A DNA stretch of 64,000 nucleotides from an uncultured SAR324 cluster bacterium (GTDB lineage Bacteria; SAR324; NAC60-12). Below are positions 47,711-56,348 of the stretch, in pieces (within the stretch, counting starts at the first letter, position 1; the number at the start of each line of letters is the position of its first letter). The stretch spans positions 1-64,000 of the forward strand of contig CABXOR010000001.1 of NCBI GenBank assembly GCA_902513935.1. The letters are read 5' to 3'. The notes beneath the pieces were generated by a model. It saw nothing but the letters and a program-made list of their open reading frames with translations, was not told where the DNA came from and searched no databases. A program made the position numbers and the translations under genes.

Positions 47711-48058
47711 TCATACCCTTACTGGACCTGCGGTCAAACCGTTGACTATCTGACGCTGGAAGAACATTAACAGCACAAAAAGAGGTAAAGTTGTTGATAC
47801 AACTGCAGCAACTGCAGACATCACTTCACCTTCCTGTTGTGTTGATCCCAGAAAACTGGCTATCTTTGGTACCATAGTCTGGTTTTTCTGACTTAGAAGT
47901 ATTGCTGTAACCGCAAAGTCATTGTAGGCAAGGAGGAATGAGAACAGGCCAGTAGTTATGAAAAAGAGCCACATCACCAGAATGATTACATGGCAAAAGG
48001 CTTGAAAACGATTACAACTGTCAACCAAGGAAATTTCATAAAGTTCTTTTGAGGAAGT
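47711..48058 (-). pseudogene. Truncated CUT1 permease remnant
   Basis: The reading frame matches the last third of the intact permease at 50307. SSKELYEISLVDSCNRFQAF aligns with VPKELDESGMIDGCSHFQAF and FSFLLAYNDFAVTAILLSQ with FSLMLAYNDFTVTAMLLSY, through to the C-terminus QIVNGLTAGPVRV. The first two thirds, including the membrane entry helices, are missing: an in-frame TAG at 48059-48061 marks the breakpoint. It cannot form a permease. Confidence 0.85.
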
Positions 48059-48060
48059 CT

Positions 48061-48100
48061 AGAAAAAATTATACGTAAATTTTGTAAACGAGATGTTCAG
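48061..48100. promoter_or_regulatory. Conserved noncoding block, copy 1
   Basis: AAAAAATTATA-c-GTAA then TTGTAAACGA-g-ATGT closely matches the block at 53911-53950. It lies between a minus-strand permease remnant and a plus-strand SnoaL remnant, the same relative place as in the intact module, and is probably an old divergent promoter or operator. Confidence 0.55.
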
Positions 48101-48271
48101 CACTTCATGACGTCAGGATGGCATAGTATTAATACAATTCATGTCAATGAAAATTTGTTGGGTTATGACGCTTCAAGAAAAACCGTGACAAAGCGTGTGA
48201 TGAATTTTTATTTGTATGATAAAAGACTTTTTCGAGAGAACTGAGTCCCACATGTTATTTTGCTCATTCCT
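48101..48271 (+). pseudogene. Remnant of a SnoaL-like gene, C-terminal part
   Basis: The plus-strand frame from 48101 reads MTSGWHSINTIHVN then LLGYDASRKTVTKRVMNFY and KRLFREN, matching the C-terminal part of the intact plus-strand protein at 54257 (TGWPNMIQT, MGIAPSGKRITLRSLDFW, ELIREN). The codon for the invariant Trp after REN is TGA at 48242-48244. The rest of the gene is missing upstream, and homology fades by about 48270. Confidence 0.75.
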
Positions 48272-48296
48272 GAACAAACTATGTATTTTGAAGAAT

Positions 48297-49322
48297 TTAG
48301 TTATCCTCAAATAATATTTCAATATCCACCGCTTTGAAAACGTCGTAATCAAGCTGTTTTAACATATCAACAAGATCAACGAATACCCAATTCTCGACAA
48401 GTTTATTCCCTTCTCTTCTCCACCAATCTGAAATTCGACAAGTAAATTGTTGCCCTTTAGCTTCAATTCCTAACCATTCTTTACATAAATGTCCTCCGTG
48501 TGAAGGCCAACCGCCTGATGCAACGAAATTTCCTTCAGCAAATCTCGCAAAATGGCCTTTAACAGCTAAATCAAGCTTTGATCCTTTTTCACAAGTCATG
48601 GTTGTAGAAGATTTACGATAGGGATCAAAAACACTTTCATAGGGTAATTGAAAACGAGCAAAACCATCTACACCTATATAACTTCCATAGCCTGATGGAC
48701 CATACCACATCATATTTGGGTGCCAATATTTTCTCCAATATTGTTCTTTGGTATGAAGATTTCTAAGCATTTCTTCAACCATTACAAGGCTGGTTTTAGT
48801 TTCTTCTGAATTTTGAGCTTCTAATATAATCCCATCTGAAGTTATTGGACCAGGAATAAATCTCTCATCTCCCAAACTTTTAGTAAGCAACGGCCACTTG
48901 CCAATTTGGCGAAGTAAATCAATTAAATCAAAAAATAAATAAGTTTCAACTGCTTGGCCATTTTGCATTCGATGAAACTCACCAAAACGTAAATACGTTA
49001 ACTTATTATTTGCTGGAATTCCCATCCAATCCTTTGCAAATGTTCCAACATAGTGACCAGAGCCTGTCACCCATTCTTCTTCATTAATAATTCCACCAAA
49101 AAGAATATCTGTTCGTCGATAAAAGTCTGGAAAAGCATATAACATTGGTAAAAAAAATTTTTTTATAAGTTCTTCTGACCCATTGATTTCATTTATAGGA
49201 TCTACAATATTAATTATTGCATCCTTTTTAAAAAACTTATTAATTGCACTTTCATGGTTTTTTTGAGCATCGTATAAAAATGTATCACAAAAATATTTAT
49301 AAATTTTTTTATTATTTTCCAA
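48297..49322 (-). CDS. Two-domain SnoaL-like protein A
   Basis: A 341-residue protein with two NTF2/SnoaL-like domains and no signal peptide. Domain 1 has RFGEFHRMQNGQAVETYLFF (residues ~110-130) and ends IGKWPLL; a linker, PGPITSDGI, is shared by the family. Domain 2 opens WHPNMMWYGPSGYGSYIGVD and closes SDWWRREGNKLVENWVFVDL. The fold suggests a cyclase, isomerase or hydratase on a small molecule. It is the last gene of the transporter operon, 4 nt after protein B, and markedly AT-rich. Confidence 0.8.
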   Translation of the reverse strand: MENNKKIYKYFCDTFLYDAQKNHESAINKFFKKDAIINIVDPINEINGSEELIKKFFLPMLYAFPDFYRRTDILFGGIINEEEWVTGSGHYVGTFAKDWMGIPANNKLTYLRFGEFHRMQNGQAVETYLFFDLIDLLRQIGKWPLLTKSLGDERFIPGPITSDGIILEAQNSEETKTSLVMVEEMLRNLHTKEQYWRKYWHPNMMWYGPSGYGSYIGVDGFARFQLPYESVFDPYRKSSTTMTCEKGSKLDLAVKGHFARFAEGNFVASGGWPSHGGHLCKEWLGIEAKGQQFTCRISDWWRREGNKLVENWVFVDLVDMLKQLDYDVFKAVDIEILFEDN

Positions 49323-49326
49323 CTTA

Positions 49327-50301
49327 CTATTTCAATTTAGCAAATAAATCGTAGTCAATTTGTAACAAAAGATCTGGAACATCAACAAACACCCAATTTT
49401 CTACTAATAAATTTCCTTCACGACGCCACCAATCGCATACACGCATAGAAACATCTTTGTTTGTAGGTTCTTGATCAAGAAAACGCTTTACATGTTTACC
49501 GTTTACTGACAACCAACCACCATTGGTGGCATAATTGCCATCTGCTACACGAATAAAATCTTTTATAATAGTATTATTATTAGATAACTCTACCGTCCAT
49601 CCTTGAAAACAAGATTCAAATGGTACCTGAAAATTTTCAAAATTTTTGATCCCAATATAAGATCCAAATCCAGCAGGGCCGTACCATAACATGTTTTCGT
49701 GCCAATAAGGATACCACTCTTTGTTTGGAGTATTTAATTTTGATAGCATTTTTTCTACAATTGTAAGCGTTTTGCTCGATTCAATCGGATCACTTTCTCC
49801 ATAAACTAAACCATCATGCGTTGCAGGTCCAGGTATGTGACCTGAATAACCGGGGCTAGGAGATAGTGGCCATATTCCAAGCTCCATCATCAATTCTGGT
49901 AAGTCATAAAAGATATAAGACTCAACACATTTGTTATTCTGCATCCGATGAAACTCACCAAACCGTATGTAAACAAGTCTATTATTTGCTCTCATCCCCA
50001 ACCAATCATTGATCATTTTTCCAGCAAAATAACCTGTAGATGTAATCCAATCATTGCCCTCATAATTTCCTCCTATAACTATATAGTCACTTCGATAAAG
50101 CCCTTCAAATGCTTTCATCATTGGTTTTAAAACCTTATCTATATAACCTTGCGAACCTTGAATTTTATTAATTGGATGAACAACATTTATTGATGCTTCT
50201 TCAGAAAAAAAATTATGTACTGCATTTTTGTAATTAGTTTCATTTGGGTAAGAAAACTCTCTAAGGTAGGATTTATATAATTGTTTATTTTCTAATATCA
50301 T
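49327..50301 (-). CDS. Two-domain SnoaL-like protein B
   Basis: A 324-residue paralog of protein A. Domain 1 carries RFGEFHRMQNNKCVESYIFY and ends LGIWPLS, then linker PGPATHDGLV. Domain 2 opens WHENMLWYGPAGFGSYIGI and closes CDWWRREGNLLVENWVFVD. It lies 5 nt after the MalG-like permease and 4 nt before protein A, so it is tightly tied to the importer. The shared motifs with A, and less so with the two plus-strand copies, imply local duplication. A and B may form a hetero-oligomer or handle sequential intermediates. Confidence 0.8.
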   Translation of the reverse strand: MILENKQLYKSYLREFSYPNETNYKNAVHNFFSEEASINVVHPINKIQGSQGYIDKVLKPMMKAFEGLYRSDYIVIGGNYEGNDWITSTGYFAGKMINDWLGMRANNRLVYIRFGEFHRMQNNKCVESYIFYDLPELMMELGIWPLSPSPGYSGHIPGPATHDGLVYGESDPIESSKTLTIVEKMLSKLNTPNKEWYPYWHENMLWYGPAGFGSYIGIKNFENFQVPFESCFQGWTVELSNNNTIIKDFIRVADGNYATNGGWLSVNGKHVKRFLDQEPTNKDVSMRVCDWWRREGNLLVENWVFVDVPDLLLQIDYDLFAKLK

Positions 50302-50306
50302 TCTAT

Positions 50307-51188
50307 TTACCCTTTAACTGCTCCAGTAGTCAATCCACTTATAATTTGTTTTTGAAAAAACATAACAACCATAAATAAAGGTGCTGTTGCAGAAACCACT
50401 GATGAAACAGCCCACATCATATTTCCTTCATGTTGATTGGTACCTAAATAACTTGCAAGTTTGGGGACCATCGTATGGTTTTCATAACTTAACAACATTG
50501 CTGTAACAGTGAAATCATTATAGGCAAGCATCAGACTAAATAATCCTGCTGTTATCACCCCAGGCCACATGACAGGCATTATGATATATCTAAATGCTTG
50601 AAAATGTGAGCACCCATCTATCATGCCACTTTCATCTAGCTCTTTTGGAACGGTTTTAAAAAAAGAATATAATAACCATAAAGTGAATGGTTGATTAATC
50701 GCAACAAGAACGATAATAGTTGTTGGAAGAATACCCCAAATGTTTAATTGAAAAAAGGGGAAAAGATATCCTGAAACAAGCGTAATATGTGGCATAGCAC
50801 GAAAAACAAGTGCAGCTATTAATATCCAAAATGCATATCGATAAGGTGAGCGTGAGAGAGCATACCCTCCAAGAGTTCCTAGAAATAAAGAGATCGTAAC
50901 AACAAAGAAAGTTACAATTACTGAATTTCTTGCTGCATACAAAAATTCTCCTTCAATCCAAGCTTCTCTAAATGCATTTAAAGTGTATCGTCCGCCAGTC
51001 TCAATAATTGTATGAAAACCTGAGATTACATACCACCAATCAGATCTTGAAAAAAAATCCTCACGAACCTTAAATGATCCTAAGAAAGTCCAGATAAATG
51101 GAAAAGCTGCTATAATAAGCCAGGCTAAAATAAATATACTATTTATAATTAATAATTTTTTAGATTTTTTGTCTGCTAAAGTTGCCAT
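50307..51188 (-). CDS. Sugar-type ABC permease (MalG-like, CUT1)
   Basis: A 293-residue permease with six helices; the EAA loop reads ELDESGMIDGCSHFQAFRYI near residue 200, with Glu-Ser-Gly in place of the common EAA. It ends QIISGLTTGAVKG. It is the intact counterpart of the remnant at 47711. 6 nt after the MalF-like gene. No ATPase is encoded in this operon. Confidence 0.9.
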   Translation of the reverse strand: MATLADKKSKKLLIINSIFILAWLIIAAFPFIWTFLGSFKVREDFFSRSDWWYVISGFHTIIETGGRYTLNAFREAWIEGEFLYAARNSVIVTFFVVTISLFLGTLGGYALSRSPYRYAFWILIAALVFRAMPHITLVSGYLFPFFQLNIWGILPTTIIVLVAINQPFTLWLLYSFFKTVPKELDESGMIDGCSHFQAFRYIIMPVMWPGVITAGLFSLMLAYNDFTVTAMLLSYENHTMVPKLASYLGTNQHEGNMMWAVSSVVSATAPLFMVVMFFQKQIISGLTTGAVKG

Positions 51189-51194
51189 GTTTTA

Positions 51195-52223
51195 TTATCT
51201 TGATTCACCAAATTCACGCCATGTTTTAATAAGTACTGGAGTTAAAAGTATTCCAACCATGATGATAGTTAAAATAGATGTTGAAGCCGCAGAACCAAAA
51301 TTCATTACCTCAATATTTCGAAGATCATTATAAATTAACCATGAGAATGATTGAGCACTAGCCTCAGCACTAAATCCAAGTATCGGTTCGAAAACTCTAA
51401 TATTATCCATCATTGAAATAAGAGCAATAAAAACTGCTACTGGGTACAGATGTGGAATAACAACATGTCGAATTCTTTGCCAGCGATCTGCCCCATCTAT
51501 TATCGCAGCTTCTATGGGATCTTGTGGAACTGTTTGAAGGGCAGCATAAAAAACTATAAAGGCAAAAGGAGAATGGTGCCATATTCCATAAGTTATTAAT
51601 GTAATCCAAGTAAGATTAGTTGAAGCTTTTAAAGATAGATAAGGATCATTGAATAAATCTTGAATTGTTGATCCAATTATACCTTCTGCGTCAATCATCC
51701 AGAATAATACTAGAGAACCCATGAGAGGTGTAACAATCATTGGCAAGATTGTTACGAAAATAGTTGGACCTTTTATCTTCTGTGACAAAGCATTAATGCA
51801 AAGCGCTATAATAAAACCTAAACATATGACAAAAGGTGTAACAAATAACGTATAAGTTAATGTAAATATTAATGCCTTATAAAAAGGTAAATTAAAAAAA
51901 GTGCTAGAAAATTCGCTAAATGTTTTTGAATTACTCCATCCTTCATACAATTCTTTAAATGCTAAATGATTTCTATCGATATAAGTTTTAAAACCATTAA
52001 ATCTCCCCAAAGGTTTTTCTTTATTCAGAGCAGCATACGCTTCAACATCTACACCTATCTCTTTTTTACAGCCAAATGGATCACATATCTCCATTTCAAT
52101 TGTAGGTTTTTGATGTTCAATAAAAAGTGATTGAACAAAAATTGAAACAATAGGAATTGCAATGAACAAAACCATTGCTACACAAGTAGGAAGCATGAAC
52201 CAAAAAAAAGTTTTATGTTTCAC
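51195..52223 (-). CDS. Sugar-type ABC permease (MalF-like, CUT1)
   Basis: A 342-residue permease. After the first helix (FWFMLPTCVAMVLFIAIPIV), a periplasmic insert of about 85 residues contains the pair Cys-Asp-Pro-Phe-Gly-Cys, unusual in this family and able to form a disulfide. Five more helices follow, with the EAA loop PIEAAIIDGADRWQRIRHVV near residue 245. It pairs with the MalG-like protein downstream. Confidence 0.9.
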   Translation of the reverse strand: MKHKTFFWFMLPTCVAMVLFIAIPIVSIFVQSLFIEHQKPTIEMEICDPFGCKKEIGVDVEAYAALNKEKPLGRFNGFKTYIDRNHLAFKELYEGWSNSKTFSEFSSTFFNLPFYKALIFTLTYTLFVTPFVICLGFIIALCINALSQKIKGPTIFVTILPMIVTPLMGSLVLFWMIDAEGIIGSTIQDLFNDPYLSLKASTNLTWITLITYGIWHHSPFAFIVFYAALQTVPQDPIEAAIIDGADRWQRIRHVVIPHLYPVAVFIALISMMDNIRVFEPILGFSAEASAQSFSWLIYNDLRNIEVMNFGSAASTSILTIIMVGILLTPVLIKTWREFGESR

Positions 52224-52456
52224 GTAAGCAACTCTATCAGAAATTTATATGTTGAAATTGGTTGAATCCTTGAATATTCTTGAAGTGTCGAAAACTACCG
52301 TACTCTACCTTGCAACCTGAGCAAGAGAAAGTACAGGAATTATAAATAGGCTACTGAGGAGCAGAGCGTTGGCCACGGTTGTACATCTAGCGTTTTTAGT
52401 TTAGAAAGAACAGATGTAACCCAAAATCATGAATTTGGTCAGGTTGGAAAAAGTAA

Positions 52457-52487
52457 AAAAGGTGGAAATATTATCTTTCCACCTTTT
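52457..52487 (-). terminator. Hairpin after the binding-protein gene
   Basis: AAAAGGTGGAAA pairs with TTTCCACCTTTT around a 7-nt loop, 14 nt after the stop of the minus-strand binding-protein gene; a T-rich tract follows in the minus direction. Partial termination would give excess binding protein over permeases. Confidence 0.75.
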
Positions 52488-52501
52488 AGCATTTTTTTAA
52501 T

Positions 52502-53737
52502 TTACAGGAAGCCTTTTTCTTTAGCTTTACCTCTATAAGCAGCTTCAGTGTCTGCAAGTGCTTGTTGAGCTGTTTCTTTGCCTTGTAAGAAATCAACAAT
52601 TTCTGAGCCAAGTGCTCCATGCATAAGTGACATGTGAGGCAACATAGGATAAGGTTTTGCTCCCATCTTAGCTGCAGCAAGTACTCCAACTGATTTTGGA
52701 CCAGGTTTAAATCCCTCCACTAGCCACACTGCTTGATCTGATGCATCATTTGCCATTTTCTTAGAAGTTGCTGCATGAACAAGTACTTGAAAGCTAGCTT
52801 CCGCATCTTTATCTGATCTATTTGTTGCTAAAGTAAAGCCATCCCACCATAGAGTGGCTGCTGGAATAGAGCCTCCTCCAACAGTTGCGGGTGCTCCTAA
52901 TTTTGTTGCAGCAGTAATTGCCGGATCACCTTCATCATCAAGCAAAGTCCCTGATCTTGAAGCCCATAAAGTCATAAGACCAACTTTTCCTGATTCCCAC
53001 TCAACTTTGATAGCTTCTGAGTCATGAGTTAGGAAATCTGGATTGCTATAACCAGCAAGTGTTTTTAACATCTTAAGTGTTGCAATGCCTTTCGGGTTGT
53101 TGATATTTGGCTCTGCAGAACCAGATTTGAAAAACTCTCCACCATGACCGAGAAACATGTTTACAAATTCTTCTGCTAAATTCCATCCAGCTTTATAAGC
53201 TGCAGCATATGGATTTAGTAATTTACCTGAAGAACGCATTTTTTCAGCTGCTGCTACCACTTCTTCATAAGTTTTTGGTACAGCTATACCAAGTTCATTA
53301 AGAATATCTTCACGGTAATACAAATGCTGTGTATTTGCCATAAAAGCAACAGCCATCACTTTTCCATTTATTGTAATTAACTGTGATTTTTGTAAGCCTT
53401 CTCCGTATTTAGCAACAAGGTCATCCATTGGTCTAATTAAACCTTCATTCATTAAAGGCACAATAGAACTGTTAGCACCAATTCTAGCTGAATATTCTGC
53501 AGGATTAGCCGATAGAGCTGCCATTGCTAAATTGCTATGTTCAGATGTGTGATTCACTCTGAAATCAGCACCAGCTCCTGCACATGCTTTTGCTGTATCC
53601 GTGTATGTACGTAACGCAGGAAAATCATTTGCCAAAATATTTATTGATCCACTAGTTATCCCACAAGCAGCATAGGTTGTATGCACTAATAGAAACATGA
53701 ATGTTGATGTTAGGGTTATTTTAGATAGCATTTTCAT
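52502..53737 (-). CDS. ABC transporter substrate-binding protein (CUT1)
   Basis: A 411-residue periplasmic protein with signal peptide residues 1-23 (ITLTSTFMFLLVHTTYA). The SBP_bac_1 features are VNHTSEHSNLAMAALSANPA, NEGLIRPMDDLVAKYG, MANTQHLYYREDILNELGI and a Trp-rich ligand site (GLMTLWASRSG; ATLWWDGFTL). It heads the minus-strand operon with permeases and SnoaL-like proteins A and B, so its ligand is presumably what those proteins act on. There is a good ribosome site before ATG (GGAGAGAG, minus strand). Confidence 0.9.
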   Translation of the reverse strand: MKMLSKITLTSTFMFLLVHTTYAACGITSGSINILANDFPALRTYTDTAKACAGAGADFRVNHTSEHSNLAMAALSANPAEYSARIGANSSIVPLMNEGLIRPMDDLVAKYGEGLQKSQLITINGKVMAVAFMANTQHLYYREDILNELGIAVPKTYEEVVAAAEKMRSSGKLLNPYAAAYKAGWNLAEEFVNMFLGHGGEFFKSGSAEPNINNPKGIATLKMLKTLAGYSNPDFLTHDSEAIKVEWESGKVGLMTLWASRSGTLLDDEGDPAITAATKLGAPATVGGGSIPAATLWWDGFTLATNRSDKDAEASFQVLVHAATSKKMANDASDQAVWLVEGFKPGPKSVGVLAAAKMGAKPYPMLPHMSLMHGALGSEIVDFLQGKETAQQALADTEAAYRGKAKEKGFL

Positions 53738-54256
53738 GATCTCTCTCCTTTATGATGGGGGTTATTAAAAGGGGCTTAATTTAATGGCAACCCCCAATGA
53801 TTAATTGATCTGGAATGTTTAATACAAACAATTCTTCCACCAATCTGTTTAGACATAGAATGTGAATTATACAAAGGTATTCATTTTATGCAAGAAAAAT
53901 ATTGCAGATATAAAAAATTATATGTAATTATTGTAAACGATATGTAGTTCCATCAAAAAATGTTTCGTAAATTCATGTAAATCTAGGAAAAAATAACATA
54001 TCGTGAAAATATGGAAAAGGATCGCCATTGAAGTATAAACAGGTCTAAATTAATCAAATTTAATACAATTTCTGAAGTATGATATGAAAGGATTTCACTC
54101 ACCTCAGTCAGAAATGAAGAAAAACTGTATGTTGTTGAATCAATAGTAAAGGTTGAGAGGATTTTGATATGTGAGAAATATATATATAAAAAATGAAATT
54201 TGTTGCAGTTATTTTCAATGTTAAGAATTTTTTTTCCTATTGGTAAAGGAGTTAAT
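53738..54256. promoter_or_regulatory. Divergent control region of the SnoaL/transporter module
   Basis: About 520 very AT-rich bases between the binding-protein gene (minus) and SnoaL-like protein C (plus). It contains conserved block copy 2 (53911-53950). Both promoters must lie here; exact -35/-10 sites cannot be told from the general AT content. Confidence 0.5.
53911..53950. promoter_or_regulatory. Conserved noncoding block, copy 2
   Basis: TAAAAAATTATA-t-GTAA...TTGTAAACGA-t-ATGTAG, differing by only a handful of bases from 48061-48100. It is a candidate operator or promoter for the divergent module. Confidence 0.55.
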
Positions 54257-55306
54257 TTGGATAGGCACACAAAGAATAAAGAACTGATTTCTGCTTTGAG
54301 AATGGCAATGTACGATTTCAGCGAAAGTAGTGTACGCAAAGTACTTGATAGGCTTTTTATTTCAGAGACCGTATTACGCCTTTGCTATCCACTTGGAGAG
54401 AAAGTTGGAGTAGATAATTTTTACATGGATGTTTTTGCTCCACTTCTTTTGGCTTTACCTGATTTAGAGCGGCGTGACACTATTGTGATGGCTGGACCAA
54501 CTCAAGAAGGTACTGATTGGGTAGGTTGCTGTGGTTATTACACAGGAACATTCAGTAAGGCATGGTTGGACATTCCACCGACAGGGCATCAAGTTGCCAT
54601 GAGATTCCACGAGTTCTACCGCTTTGAAGATGACAGAGTGACCGAAGTACAGGCTATATGGGACATCCCTGAGGTCATGATGCAGGCGGGAGCTTGGCCA
54701 ATGGCTCCTAGTCTTGGTCGTGAATGGCAGGTTCCTGGACCTGCAACGCAAGATGGAATTATACAAGGTCCCTATGATGAATCAAGTAGCTCAGCAACCT
54801 GCCAGTTAATAATTGACATGCTTACCGCAATGAAGAGGCATCCTTTAGAGGGAGGGCCTGAAGTAATGGAAATGAATAAATTTTGGCACCCAAAAATGAA
54901 CTGGTATGGTCCCTCTGGTATCGGAACAGGCCGAGGTATAGAAGGATTTCGAAATTGGCATCAGATTCCTTTTCTTGCAGCCATGCCGGACCGAGGTCAG
55001 TTTGTTGATCAGATTACGAACCATTTTTTTGGTGATGGAGATTATGTAGGAGTTACAGGTTGGCCAAACATGATACAGACTATGTCTGATGGAGGCTGGA
55101 TGGGTATTGCTCCGTCAGGAAAGAGAATTACTTTGCGAAGTTTGGATTTCTGGAGACTGGAAAATGAACTGATCCGAGAAAACTGGGTTCTGGTAGATTT
55201 GCTTGACGTCTATGACCAGATCGGTGTTGATGTCTTTGCCAGAATTCGTGAGTTCAATAAGGTACGAAGAGGTTTTGTTCCTGAGACTGGTGTTGCACTG
55301 AAATAG
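54257..55306 (+). CDS. Two-domain SnoaL-like protein C
   Basis: About 349 residues. I prefer TTG 54257, which lies 5 nt after AAAGGAG; TTG 54200 or ATG 54218 would add an unlikely N-terminal stretch. Domain 1 has MRFHEFYRFEDDRVTEVQAI and ends AGAWPMA; linker PGPATQDGI; domain 2 opens WHPKMNWYGPSGIGTGRGIE and closes DFWRLENELIRENWVLVDLL. It is divergent from the transporter genes and less AT-rich than proteins A and B. It pairs with protein D 9 nt downstream. Confidence 0.8.
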   Translation: MDRHTKNKELISALRMAMYDFSESSVRKVLDRLFISETVLRLCYPLGEKVGVDNFYMDVFAPLLLALPDLERRDTIVMAGPTQEGTDWVGCCGYYTGTFSKAWLDIPPTGHQVAMRFHEFYRFEDDRVTEVQAIWDIPEVMMQAGAWPMAPSLGREWQVPGPATQDGIIQGPYDESSSSATCQLIIDMLTAMKRHPLEGGPEVMEMNKFWHPKMNWYGPSGIGTGRGIEGFRNWHQIPFLAAMPDRGQFVDQITNHFFGDGDYVGVTGWPNMIQTMSDGGWMGIAPSGKRITLRSLDFWRLENELIRENWVLVDLLDVYDQIGVDVFARIREFNKVRRGFVPETGVALK

Positions 55307-55315
55307 TAAATTAAA

Positions 55316-56323
55316 ATGAAAAGCTATCAAGATCAAAAATCATTGATTTTATCATTTTATGATGAGCTAGAAGCAGCAAATGCAGACAGTGTTGGAAAGG
55401 TCATCAGTCAGTTTACAAACCCTGACTTTCAATGGTACGGTGTCTACCCGTTTAACGAGCAGAATGGCGGAGATGCGGTAGCAAAAGTTTTCTGGATCCC
55501 TTTTCTCTCTGCCTGGTCTAATGTTAAGCGCAGGCAGGACGTTTTTCTGGCAGGTACCAGTGAGATTGACAATACTGACTGGGTTATCAGCATGGGACAC
55601 TTTATGGGCCTTCTGGATGGAAATTGGTTAGGTTTTCCTGCCAGCCGAAAAATAGCTTTCCTGCGTTATGCTGATTTCAATTGCATTAAAGATGGTAAAA
55701 TAATAATAAGCAGTTTTTTCTGCGATCTAATTGGCTTCATGCATCAATTGGGCATCAATCCCCTACCTCCTCAAACGGGCGCTTCTTTCATTTATCCCGG
55801 TCCAAGAACACATGACGGACTATTATTTGAACCTCAGGACCAGAGAGAGTCTCAGAAGACTCTTGAATTGGTAAACCGAATGATAGGCGATCTTACAGAT
55901 CTTAATAAAAATGAAAATGACTGCCCCCCTCCAGATTTGCTAACAAAAACTTGGCACGATGATATGATCTGGTACGGTCCAGCTGGTATTGGAGCATCTT
56001 ACACTATTCCGCGATACCAGGAACAACACCAGTACCCATTCAGGAGAGGGCTGAAAAATAAGGTTTTTAATGGCCACATCTGCCGATTTGCTGAGGGTAA
56101 CTATGCTGGTTTCTTTGGTTGGCCCAATCTGACCAACACGGCTACAGGTGGTTTTTTGGGGCTGCCTGCGAGTGGTACTGCTGCAGATATGAGGGTTGTG
56201 GATATCTACCGCCGGCAAGGAGAAAAACTCTCTGAAAACTGGGTGTTGATTGACCTGCCTTGGTGGTTAAAACAGCAAGGAGTCGATGTTCTAGAAAGAA
56301 CAAAGAAAATTATTAATAACTAA
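55316..56323 (+). CDS. Two-domain SnoaL-like protein D
   Basis: A 335-residue member of the same family. Domain 1 ends LGINPLP after FNCIKDGKIIISSFFCDL; linker PGPRTHDGLL; domain 2 opens WHDDMIWYGPAGIGASYTI and closes VDIYRRQGEKLSENWVLIDL. Compared with A-C, the EFHR segment reads DFNC, so the position of the conserved His in domain 1 is changed, which hints at a division of labour. It is co-transcribed with protein C. Confidence 0.8.
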   Translation: MKSYQDQKSLILSFYDELEAANADSVGKVISQFTNPDFQWYGVYPFNEQNGGDAVAKVFWIPFLSAWSNVKRRQDVFLAGTSEIDNTDWVISMGHFMGLLDGNWLGFPASRKIAFLRYADFNCIKDGKIIISSFFCDLIGFMHQLGINPLPPQTGASFIYPGPRTHDGLLFEPQDQRESQKTLELVNRMIGDLTDLNKNENDCPPPDLLTKTWHDDMIWYGPAGIGASYTIPRYQEQHQYPFRRGLKNKVFNGHICRFAEGNYAGFFGWPNLTNTATGGFLGLPASGTAADMRVVDIYRRQGEKLSENWVLIDLPWWLKQQGVDVLERTKKIINN

Positions 56324-56348
56324 GCTTGCTTCCTATGAAGTTGTATAT

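Noticed and set aside
53983..54339. 118-residue minus-strand frame in the divergent control region
   Set aside because: Overlaps the start of SnoaL-like protein C on the other strand and has low-complexity content (Phe/Ile/Ser); likely non-coding AT DNA.
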